DNA of 64,000 nt from RGIG4576 sp964606575. GTDB taxonomy: Bacteria > Bacteroidota > Bacteroidia > Bacteroidales > Muribaculaceae. Location: assembly GCA_964606575.1 (NCBI GenBank), contig CAZSHA010000005.1, positions 1-64,000 on the forward strand, given 5' to 3'. Positions 25,281 through 33,900 of the stretch are shown here, piece after piece; within the stretch, counting starts at the first letter, position 1, and the number at the start of each line of letters is the position of its first letter. The translations under genes and the position numbers were made by a program. The notes under the pieces are model-generated. The model saw only the letters and a program-made list of their open reading frames with translations, was not told where the DNA came from and ran no database searches.

Positions 25281-26915
25281 ATGAAGAAGATATTATATAG
25301 CTTGATGGCACTTGGTCTATTTATGACCAGTTGTGCCGACTTCGATGATCCTGTAGTAGAGAGCTATGCTGCTGGTCCAGATGTTACTATTACCTTGGAT
25401 GAAACAGGTGATGACTTTATTAAGTTCACAGTGACTCCTGGAGAGGGAACAGCGTTCTACTCTGTATTGGTTGATGAATCTGCAACAGCTGCTGCTGTTG
25501 ACTCTGTAGCTCTATATAAGGCGCAATATTCTGGTGCAGTGAGCGTGGACGCAGAAAAGCATCCAACTTATACTTATACGATTGAAGCTACACCTAACAC
25601 AACTTATCAAATCTATGCTGTAGCCGGTTCTGATAAGGGTATTGTAGGTAGCGTGGCTGTAATGGCGGTAACAACGAGCGATTCTGAAGCTCCTCAACTT
25701 GCCGATTATCAGTATGATGCTGAAAACAAGGCGATGCTCTTGTTGTTCAGTGAGCCTGTAACTCGTGGAGAGGGTGCTATTACGGTACAAGTTTATAAGT
25801 CTAAGGACATTCTGAATCCTGTAACTCTAGCGACTGAAGAGGTGCAAGTGCTTCAACTTAATGCTACAACAGTAGCAATCGTTGCTCCTACAACTGCTCC
25901 GGGTGCTTACTTGACATTCAGCTATGCTAAGGGTGCATTCGTTGATGCTCTTGACAATGGTTGTGAGGCAATTACTTCGGGGTTGAATATGCAGACTGGT
26001 TCATTCGTTGGTCTTGCAGGTCGCAACACTGTAGTTCCTTTCACAATCACTGAAGCTAATATTACAGCTCCAGCTGTAGGTTCTGTTGTTGAAGACTGGA
26101 CTCAATTCATCGCAGAGATTACGCTAGATCAAGATATGTATGTAACATCTAGCACTGCTGACAATGCAATCACTGTTAAATATGAAAGTGGTAGATCTGT
26201 TAAGACTATTGTATTGAGTAAAGATCAATGGGGCGTAGAAGCTAATACTGTTATCTTTATGCTTCCTGAAGAACCAGCGGCAGGTGCTAATATCTCATTC
26301 AGCATTGCAGAAGGTGCGGTAACTGATGCTTACGGTAACGGAAATGAAGCATTTGAAAGCTCTGCTGAGTGCTGGACTATGTTTGATTTTACTGCTACTG
26401 AAGAAATGGTATTGCGTACGTTCCAAGGCGTGGGAATTAGTGCGTATGATGGCGCTGAGGTTGACTTGGGTAAGATCACCCTTCACAGAGCTGCTAATTA
26501 TGACGAATATATGCCTGATGGAAAGCCTGCTGTTGTAATCACTGACTTGCTTGTTAAGGGTAGCGAAGTCCTAGGTTATTACGATTTGGATAATGCTAAG
26601 GTTTATATTGGTGCTTATTACGGAGTAGGTGAGGTTACACTTAGCAACGGTAGTACATACGGTTCAATAACATATTCATTAGCCGGTAATGATTGGATTG
26701 AATGCGCTATCAATTCAGACGGAACGTTGACTACTACTGATTTAGGCTGGGTGGCAACTACAACTGATTATCAATCAGCAGTAGGTTGGTTAGACCAATT
26801 CTCTTTGTCTACATTTACTCCTGTTGCTGATGCAACTACAGAATCGGTAAAGGCTAACTCATTGAGAAAGGTTGATGCAAAAGTTGCAAAGAACCTAAAA
26901 TCTTTGAAGAAATAA
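25281..26915 (+). CDS. surface lipoprotein with Ig-like domains (SusF position)
   Basis: This 544-residue lipoprotein has its lipid cysteine at 18 (MTSCADFDDP). It has a fibronectin-like first domain at about 30-130 and two SbsA-like Ig domains (LLFSEPVTRGEGAITVQVYK, then ITLDQDMYVTSS and FSIAEGAVTDAYGNGNEAF). A C-terminal domain of about 150 residues ends in a lysine-rich tail (VDAKVAKNLKSLKK). It is the last gene of the operon and is followed by a strong terminator. A structural or substrate-binding role at the surface is likely; no catalytic motif is seen. Confidence 0.75.
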   Translation: MKKILYSLMALGLFMTSCADFDDPVVESYAAGPDVTITLDETGDDFIKFTVTPGEGTAFYSVLVDESATAAAVDSVALYKAQYSGAVSVDAEKHPTYTYTIEATPNTTYQIYAVAGSDKGIVGSVAVMAVTTSDSEAPQLADYQYDAENKAMLLLFSEPVTRGEGAITVQVYKSKDILNPVTLATEEVQVLQLNATTVAIVAPTTAPGAYLTFSYAKGAFVDALDNGCEAITSGLNMQTGSFVGLAGRNTVVPFTITEANITAPAVGSVVEDWTQFIAEITLDQDMYVTSSTADNAITVKYESGRSVKTIVLSKDQWGVEANTVIFMLPEEPAAGANISFSIAEGAVTDAYGNGNEAFESSAECWTMFDFTATEEMVLRTFQGVGISAYDGAEVDLGKITLHRAANYDEYMPDGKPAVVITDLLVKGSEVLGYYDLDNAKVYIGAYYGVGEVTLSNGSTYGSITYSLAGNDWIECAINSDGTLTTTDLGWVATTTDYQSAVGWLDQFSLSTFTPVADATTESVKANSLRKVDAKVAKNLKSLKK

Positions 26916-26940
26916 AGATTGCTTTAACATCTTGATTTAT

Positions 26941-26978
26941 GGGCGATGTGTCGTGATGGCGCACCGCCCATTTTTTTT
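26941..26978 (+). terminator. SusCD operon terminator
   Basis: GGGCGATGTGTC at 26941-26952 pairs with GGCGCACCGCCC at 26958-26969 with one mismatch and some G-U, then eight T. Confidence 0.85.
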
Positions 26979-27153
26979 ACTGTCGCAGCTACCGCGCGTG
27001 GCATTTAGCTCAACGTGCCATTTATGCATAGAGTGTGATGACTCTCGGCATTGTATGGAATCGGAGGTAGACGGCGGATGAACAGAATTTGCCAAGATTT
27101 GTTTAAAAATTTGGGGCGTATAAGGCTGTCGTAATAAAAAACATATAAACTTG

Positions 27154-27184
27154 TTTCTTTTTCGCTCACCTTTGTGTATATTTG
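27154..27184 (+). promoter_or_regulatory. promoter of the C10 protease gene
   Basis: A TTTC box at 27154-27157, 19 bases, then TATATTTG at 27177-27184, 41 bases before the start codon. Confidence 0.65.
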
Positions 27185-27225
27185 TAAATTAAAACGTTTG
27201 TTTAATTATAAAATCAAACTGAAAG

Positions 27226-28806
27226 ATGAAAAAGATAGCATTATTCATATTTAGCGCATTCTTGGCTGCGGCTGGTTTTGCGGCTGAGATTTCGCAAGAC
27301 AAGGCGGCTAGCGTGGCTACACGCCTGATGGCTGGCAAGGATGTTGCGGTGGACGGTATAAAAGGAATCCAACCAGTGTACCAAGGCGGAGAAAAGGCTT
27401 ACTATGTGGTGAATTTTAATCCGCAGGGGTGGGCGTTGATAAGCGCCGACGACATGTCGACACCTCTAATCGGCTATTCGCCGGAGGGTGCTTATGATGT
27501 GGCAGGCGTTCCTGATAATATGCGTTCATGGCTGAGTGTATATGGTGAGCAGGTGGTTCAGAATGCTAAACTGAAGGGCAAACGTGCCGAAGGTTGGGAC
27601 ACCGGAGCTAGCCGGGCTACATCGAAATCGGTCGGCACACGAGCTGTTGGTAAGATTGATGCTTTGGTGAAAGTGAATTGGAATCAAGGAGGAAAATATA
27701 ATAAATATTGTCCGTCTAACGCTTCTGGACGTGCTGTCGTGGGCTGTGTAGCCGTGTCAATGGCACAGGCTATGAGCGTAGTTCAATATCCACCACGTCC
27801 AAAAGGATCTTTTGGTTATGAATGTGCCAATTTTGGATATGTATCTTGCAACTATGATAATGAAGCCGATTATAACTGGTCTAATATATTGTCAGGAGCT
27901 AACGATTACGATGATGTGGCACGGCTGCTTTTCCATTGCGGCGTGTCGGTGAGAATGGATTATGGAGTTGGCGGCTCGGGAACACAGAACTCTTACATCG
28001 CTAGCGCATTGAAAAATCATTTCTCATATCCAGCGTCGGTGGTTTCTTATGGTCGTGAAAGCATCGGTGATGATAATGTGTGGAAAAACTTGATTCTTAC
28101 GGAGTTGAGCGAAGGCAGAGTTGTATGCTACGCTGGCGCCGACTTGACTAAGAGCTATGGTCACGCATTTAATCTTGACGGATATGACGGCAGTGCCTAT
28201 TTCCATATCAACTGGGGATGGGGCGGCTCTTATAATGGATATTTTTCTATCGACAACTTGCGCGACTATACAATGGATATGAGCTATACGGCTCAGCACC
28301 AGATGGTAATCGGAATACGTGCTCCGAGTGAGAAGCCTAGCAATATCACGCTATCCAGCACTTCGGTGGCAGAAAACAAGCCTGCCGGAACAGTTGTGGG
28401 CGACATCGTGGTGGAGAGCGAGGCTACTGATCCTGTGTACACCTACGAGGTGAAGGGCGCATGGAGTCCTATTTTTGAAACTTATATGTCGGTACCTTTT
28501 GAGGAAAAAGACGGCAAACTTGTGACAACTCAGGAATTGTCGGCAAGTGACCCTAACTATTACGATCCTGTCACAAAAACTGTGGCTTACACCGTGACTA
28601 TCACGGCCACTAATACGGCTCTGAAGGCTTCGGTGACGCGTGATTTCAAGATTACGGTGAAGGCATCGAGCGGAATAGACGATGTGTTGAGCGACGACGA
28701 TGCTCCAGCTGTATATTACAACTTGCAAGGCGTGAAAGTGGAAAATCCTGAAAAGGGCATCTACATAAAGAAGCAAGGTGCTAGGGCTACCAAGGTGGTG
28801 CTTTAA
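27226..28806 (+). CDS. secreted C10-family (streptopain-like) cysteine protease
   Basis: This 526-residue protein has a signal peptide. A Spi/propeptide-like region follows at about 21-135 (YYVVNFNPQGWALISADD is the usual propeptide motif). The mature C10 domain has the catalytic cysteine at 174 (VVGCVAVSMAQ), the histidine at 313 (GHAFNLDGYDG) and the HINWGWGG motif at 327-334. A cadherin-like domain covers about 365-475 (VAENKPAGTVVGDIVV). A short C-terminal sorting-like domain ends YYNLQGVKVENP and KGIYIKK. The family includes streptopain, interpain A and Bacteroides fragilis proteases that cut host or bacterial proteins. It lies directly after the SusCD operon but has its own promoter. 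Confidence 0.93.
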   Translation: MKKIALFIFSAFLAAAGFAAEISQDKAASVATRLMAGKDVAVDGIKGIQPVYQGGEKAYYVVNFNPQGWALISADDMSTPLIGYSPEGAYDVAGVPDNMRSWLSVYGEQVVQNAKLKGKRAEGWDTGASRATSKSVGTRAVGKIDALVKVNWNQGGKYNKYCPSNASGRAVVGCVAVSMAQAMSVVQYPPRPKGSFGYECANFGYVSCNYDNEADYNWSNILSGANDYDDVARLLFHCGVSVRMDYGVGGSGTQNSYIASALKNHFSYPASVVSYGRESIGDDNVWKNLILTELSEGRVVCYAGADLTKSYGHAFNLDGYDGSAYFHINWGWGGSYNGYFSIDNLRDYTMDMSYTAQHQMVIGIRAPSEKPSNITLSSTSVAENKPAGTVVGDIVVESEATDPVYTYEVKGAWSPIFETYMSVPFEEKDGKLVTTQELSASDPNYYDPVTKTVAYTVTITATNTALKASVTRDFKITVKASSGIDDVLSDDDAPAVYYNLQGVKVENPEKGIYIKKQGARATKVVL

Positions 28807-28865
28807 CCTCTTGACGACAAGGATATTTATAGGAGAAAAAAGATAGAAATTTAATAGAAATGATT

Positions 28866-29537
28866 ATGAAAAAGCATGTTTTGACTATAGCGATGTTGGC
28901 GGTGGCAATGTTGGCGACCGCTCAATATTCGCCTAACACCAAGTGGCCTTATCTGTTCGAGAATTTTGAGAATGGCGTTTTGTACCGTGACAAGGAGCAT
29001 AGTGAAGAGGCGATGTTCAATATCCATTTCATGGGGAACACATTGCATTATGTGAGCCCTACCGACGAGAAAATCTATACGGCGAAATATAACCGTATGG
29101 ATAGCATAGTGACAAGTCATGGCACGTTCGTGCAGGGCATTGACGGACAAATGATGCAAGTAGTAGCAAAGTCGGGCGAAAATATGGTGTTGAAGTTGGA
29201 ATATGCCGATTTCGATATGCTGTTTGAAACAGGCGGAGCTTACGGATCCAGTTCAAGCACTTCGGCTACGCGCAAATTGTCGTCGCTCGACCTAGGCGGT
29301 TTGAATAATCCTAAGTTGGGCTTGCTGTTGCAAGAAAAGAATGACGGTGATGACTTGAGAATACGCACACGCTATTACATACGTGTGGGCGGCAACGATG
29401 TGGAGGCTAACAAGGGCGATATAGAGGACTTCCTAGGCGAGGAGAAGAAGGCTAGTTGGAATCAGTTCTTGAAAGCCAACAAGATAAAATGGAAAAAAGT
29501 GGAAAGCCTAGCCAAGGTGCTAGAGTACTTCAAATAA
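28866..29537 (+). CDS. small secreted protein of unknown function
   Basis: Starting at the second ATG (28866), this 223-residue protein has a signal peptide (MKKHVLTIAMLAVAMLATA). The body shows short beta strands (WPYLFENFENGVLYRDKEHS, FNIHFMGNTLHYVSPTDEK) and a C-terminal helix pair with ASWNQFLKANKIKWKKVES. A serine-rich linker lies near residue 130. It follows the C10 protease by about 60 bases without a terminator, so it may be co-transcribed; a partner or inhibitor role is only a guess. I do not recognise the family. Confidence 0.65.
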   Translation: MKKHVLTIAMLAVAMLATAQYSPNTKWPYLFENFENGVLYRDKEHSEEAMFNIHFMGNTLHYVSPTDEKIYTAKYNRMDSIVTSHGTFVQGIDGQMMQVVAKSGENMVLKLEYADFDMLFETGGAYGSSSSTSATRKLSSLDLGGLNNPKLGLLLQEKNDGDDLRIRTRYYIRVGGNDVEANKGDIEDFLGEEKKASWNQFLKANKIKWKKVESLAKVLEYFK

Positions 29538-29573
29538 AAAATACGGCGTGAGTGGTGAGCGATGCCGATTCTG

Positions 29574-29601
29574 AAATAGCACTTCCAAGTGCTATTTTTT
29601 T
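29574..29601 (+). terminator. hairpin terminator resembling the fold-back element end
   Basis: AAATAGCAC pairs with GTGCTATTT around TTCCAA, followed by a run of T. The sequence AAATAGCACTTCCAAGTGC is close to the left end of the fold-back element at 17871-17890. Confidence 0.75.
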
Positions 29602-29723
29602 GTGCCATAGCCACCGTGCGTGGCGAAAATTGGCGAAAATTGGTGTAATAGGAGTAATGGGAGATATAAAGGGCGGAGTGAATTAGTTTTTAGGGTTTTG
29701 ATGATTATTTTAAAGAATTTTGC

Positions 29724-29731
29724 TAAATTTG
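29724..29731 (+). promoter_or_regulatory. -7 element TAAATTTG
   Basis: A TAnnTTTG match with TTTG 23 bases upstream at 29697-29700, a little longer than usual. If used, the second propeller-amidase operon has a leader of about 245 bases. Confidence 0.5.
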
Positions 29732-29806
29732 CAAATTCATTAAAATGAAAACCATGTCTTTGGTGGCTTGATATGCAAAAAGTGGGCTGAAACCTAGGAC
29801 ATTATT

Positions 29807-29899
29807 AACGTCATTAGAAACTATTTAATAGAAGTATTAACGTCATTGGACAATAATTATAACGTCATTATAAACGTCTAAAAATGAGATATTAACGTC
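29807..29899 (+). repeat. five AACGTC repeats spaced near whole helical turns
   Basis: AACGTC occurs at 29807, 29839, 29861, 29873 and 29894, mostly within TTAACGTCATT. The steps are 32, 22, 12 and 21 bases, close to 3, 2, 1 and 2 turns of DNA. They lie between the -7 box and the start of the second propeller gene and are absent before the first copy at 12934. They could be operator sites or, in the transcript, sites for an RNA-binding factor. Confidence 0.65.
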
Positions 29900-29982
29900 T
29901 TCCGTTGGAGTCTTAGCTTTATCATGGCGTAAAAAAGGAAAACAAACAACTTATTAACTCAGAACTAAAAACTAAAAGGCTT

Positions 29983-30915
29983 ATGAAGAAGATTTTTCTT
30001 TGTATTGCTGTGCTTGCCGCTTTTGTGGCTAGCGCGCAACAGTTTGAAGTCACTAGCTTGAAGGAAGTTAAGACTTTCGGAGCAGGCGTGATGACTTATC
30101 ATCCTCTTTTCATGCCCGATGGTAATCTGCTTGTTACGACTGAGAACTACAACGGTCTAGGTATAGTGGATGCTAAGACGGGTCAATTCACTCAACTTAC
30201 CGACATGCAAGGCGCTGGCTACTATCCGGTGATCAGCGAAGACGGTAAGACTATTCTTACCCGCAGTATGGATAAGAAGAATTTCACCCAAAACATTTAC
30301 AGCTTGAACGTGGCTTCTAAGAAAGCTACTTGCCTGGTGAGCGGCATAGGTCATGTGAACCAAATCGCCCTATACGGCGGCAAAGCTATGCTTGCGGTAG
30401 ACGGCAAGGCTGTGACAAAGACAGCGATAAAGGATTTCACGCCTACGCGTAAGATGAACTACAACGTGCTAGTTACCGAAGAAGACTTGAAGATTGTGGT
30501 TTACCGCAATGGCGCACGCACCGTGCTTGATCCTCTTGCAGGCAAGATTGACGGCGTGGATGCTCAATATATTTGGACAAGCCTATCTCCCGACGGAAAG
30601 AAAATCTTGTTCTGTTGCGCCGACTTTGCTTATGTGTGCGACCTTAACGGTAAGAACCTAGTGAAGCTAGGCTTCATGCGTTCGCCAAAATGGCGCGGCA
30701 ACACTCACGTGGTGGGTATGCTTGATGCCGACGACGGCTATTACTACACTTCTAGCGATATAGTTATCGTGGGTGTTGACGGTAAGGGTATGCAACAGCT
30801 TACACCTTCTTCTAACGAGATTAAAGTGTTCCCATCTGTGTCGGAAGACGGCAGCCAAGTGGCTTACCACACACTAGATGGCAAGATTTATTTAATGACT
30901 ATTAAAGAGAAATAA
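29983..30915 (+). CDS. secreted TolB-like beta-propeller protein, copy 2
   Basis: This 310-residue paralogue of the gene at 12934 has a signal peptide (MKKIFLCIAVLAAFVASAQ). It has the same blades in the same order: FMPDGNLLVTTENYNGLG, SEDGKTILTRS, SLSPDGKKILFCCADFAYVC and VSEDGSQVAYHTLDGKIYL. Both copies end DGKIYLMTIK followed by KK or EK, and both are followed after three bases by an amidase gene. The leader end and first codons also match the other copy. Hence the two-gene unit was duplicated as a whole. Confidence 0.8.
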   Translation: MKKIFLCIAVLAAFVASAQQFEVTSLKEVKTFGAGVMTYHPLFMPDGNLLVTTENYNGLGIVDAKTGQFTQLTDMQGAGYYPVISEDGKTILTRSMDKKNFTQNIYSLNVASKKATCLVSGIGHVNQIALYGGKAMLAVDGKAVTKTAIKDFTPTRKMNYNVLVTEEDLKIVVYRNGARTVLDPLAGKIDGVDAQYIWTSLSPDGKKILFCCADFAYVCDLNGKNLVKLGFMRSPKWRGNTHVVGMLDADDGYYYTSSDIVIVGVDGKGMQQLTPSSNEIKVFPSVSEDGSQVAYHTLDGKIYLMTIKEK

Positions 30916-30918
30916 GCC

Positions 30919-33900
30919 ATGAGAAAGGTGTTTTTATTAGCTTCAGTGCTTTTCGTGTGTCTAAGCCTAGGTGCGGCTTCTAAGTGGAAACTATATGTGA
31001 ACCCCGGTCACGGTGGTTACACTTCTAACGACCGTCAAACTGCGATGCCTGCTGTGAATGGCGTTAAACTTCCCGTGGGAGATAACGGCTTTAACAGTAG
31101 CAACTGCTTCTGGGAATCGTCAGGTAACACTTATCGTGCTTGGGGTATTGAGTATTTTTGGAATAAGCGTGTGGTGGAAGAAGGCTTAGCCGCATCTACA
31201 TCAATAAAATTGTCGCGTTATGACAATACTCAATCAGGTGACTTGACTTTGTCGACTATTGCGGCAGCATCGAACTCATACGGCGGCTATTTTATGTCGT
31301 TGCACACCAATGCTGGTAACGCTAGCGCCAACTATATGATTGTAATGTGCCGTTCAATATCGTCATCAAATTATGCGGCTTATAGCCAAACTTCATTGGA
31401 TATGGCAAAGTCGGCTGCTAATTGGCATGACTATGTGAACATGACAAGCGAAACTTATAACACTCCTCGTGGTATGACCGACCGCCAATTCTATAACGGT
31501 TCATCTCTAGGCGTGCTACGCACAAATAACGCTCCCGGATATTTGGCTGAGTCATGGTTCCACGACTATCGTCCAGAAGCATTCCGTATGTGTAGTTGCG
31601 GTTACAACTATTTCCTAGCATGGCAGCTTATGCGCGCTTACCTTGAAAATCCAGGACTTGACGGAGTTTATCTATATCCTATTATTGTAGGTGATATTCG
31701 CGACTTGTCAAAATCTTGCGGTTATACAAGCTATACAACTCGTAGCCGTGACAAATACTTGGCTATCAACGGTGCTACCGTAACATTGAGAAACGTTAAT
31801 ACAGGCGGAACAAAAACATATACTACCGACCAATTCAACAACGGTTTCTACACATTCTATGATTGTGTTCCCGGAGCTACTTATGAAATTACAGTGTCTA
31901 AGAGCGGTTATAAGTCGCAAACTAAGACTATAACAGTGGCAACAGAAGCCGAGGGCGGTGCTAAGGGTACGCAACACAAACTTAACTTCGACTTGGTGGA
32001 AGGAGAGGATGAACCAGTAGCATCTATAGCAGTATCTCCTGCAACTGTTGAGTTCGCCGAAGTGACAGTGGGTGGTACTAGCTCACAAAGCGTTACAGTG
32101 ACTGGAACTTCATTGACCTCAGCAATCTCAATTTCTTCAAGCAATACTGCGGACTTCTCGTTGTCGGCAACATCGGTAGCGGCTGCAGGCGGTTCGTTCA
32201 CAGTAAAATACAATCCATCGGCAGCTGGAAACCACTCTACTACAATCACATTGAAGAGTGGTACGGTTACTAAGACTATGGTGGTGAGCGGTAGCGCTAA
32301 GAACCCTCCATTGTCGTTGACTGAAGCTTGGAACTTCTCTGAAACTTCGGCTGCGGCTCCTTCAACCGGTGAAGATTGGACTAGCAGTAAGTCAAAAATG
32401 CGTAACATGTGCTATGGTGACGGTAAACTTTACGTAGTGAATGCAGAAGATGGTGAAATCAACATTATCAATGCTAAGAGTGGCGTGAAGTTGGGCAACC
32501 TTGATATGACAAGCGTTGACGGTGGCACATTGAAGGTGATAGATGTTGAATATCTTGACGGTAAGATTATTGCATGTAACTTGGCTGTTGCTGATAAGAC
32601 TGATGCTCTAAAGATATACGTTTGGGATAACGACAATGCCGCTCCACGTGTGATACTTGAAACAACCAATATAGGCGGAACAGTTCGTCTAGGCGATACT
32701 TTCAACTTGCTAGGCGACTTGAATAACGGTACATTCTATTTTGCCGAGGGTGCTGCTAATACCACAACCAAGGTTGTGAAGTATGTAGTAGCTGACGGTG
32801 AAGTTGCAACAGAGCCATCAGTGCTTGCTGTAACAGAAGATGGTAGTGATTCTACCGGTGTGCAATTCGGTTTGTCGCCTCGAGTTATCCCAGAAGCCGA
32901 CGGCAGATTCTGGTGTGTAGGTCAAAACTACTATCCTACATTGTTTGACACCGATGGTCTTGTGATGGCATCTCTTAATGCCGAGGCTCTAGGAAACGAT
33001 AATGCTGGAAATGCGTTCAAGGCATTCACTTTCAAGGGAACTACTTATGCAGTTGCTACACGCTATGAGGCAATAAGTGACGGTAGCGGTGACGGTACTA
33101 TAGATCCAACCCAAGCTGCTGACTTGGCGACACGTTTGAAAAAAGGTCGTGCAACTCTAGTTGACGTGACCGACGGTTGGGCAAATGCTACTCAACTAGC
33201 AGAATATCCTGCCAATGGTCTGGGTGATACTCGTAACACTTCATATAGCGGTGGTGTGGAAGTATCGGTTAACGGTGACCAAGGTGTTGACCTATGGGTG
33301 CTTATTCACAATCAAGGTATAGCATATTATAACTATGGAACAACAGTTGACAAGACTCAATATCCTAAGTTGTATATCGATGACAAGACAGCTTGGGCTC
33401 CTGAAATGATATTAGGCTCAACACCAGAAACTAAGACTATTGAGGTGAACGGTGTGAACCTATCAGGCGAAATCAGTTTGACACTAGGTTGCGAAGACGG
33501 TACTTCTGCTTCGATGTATTCTGTTTCAGTTGATGATACAGAGGCTTATTCAATAGCTGAAAATGATGGTTATGCTAAGGTGAAAGTTTCTTATGTTCCA
33601 ACAGAGGAAGGTACTCACCCTGCAACACTTACAATCTCTACAACAGGTGCTGATGATGTGGTAATCGCCCTTAACGGTACAAGTAAGCCTAACACCTACT
33701 TGGAGGACAACATCACCGAGTTGACCGAAGTGTGGAACTATAGCGGTAATAGTACAGCCACACAACCATCTTGGTTGAATTTGACAGGCGATGGATCTAC
33801 TCGTTTCATAGCGTTTAATGACGGTAAGTTGTATGTATTGAATTGTTCACCATGGGGAACGCCTGAGGTTAATATCCTAGATGCATATACAGGCGAAGAT

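Larger units (their letters stand above)
26916..27225 (+). other. 310-base gap with terminator, a possible repeat relic and the protease promoter
   Basis: After the SusCD terminator, 26992-27060 holds CCGCGCGTGGCA and the inverted pair TGGCA/TGCCA with CTCGGCATTG. This faintly recalls the fold-back element at 17875. The promoter of the C10 protease follows. No open frame is credible. Confidence 0.4.
29538..29982 (+). other. 445-base gap with terminator, repeat relic, promoter and phased repeats
   Basis: In order it holds the terminator at 29574, a segment CCGTGCGTGGCG near 29612 like the inner box of the fold-back element, a -7 box at 29724, five AACGTC repeats at 29807-29899 and a leader end that closely resembles the one at 12900-12933. 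No open frame is credible. Confidence 0.6.

Noticed and set aside
29807..29899. AACGTC repeats as a CRISPR remnant
   Set aside because: Units are only six to eleven bases and spacing varies from 12 to 32 bases; no cas gene is nearby.
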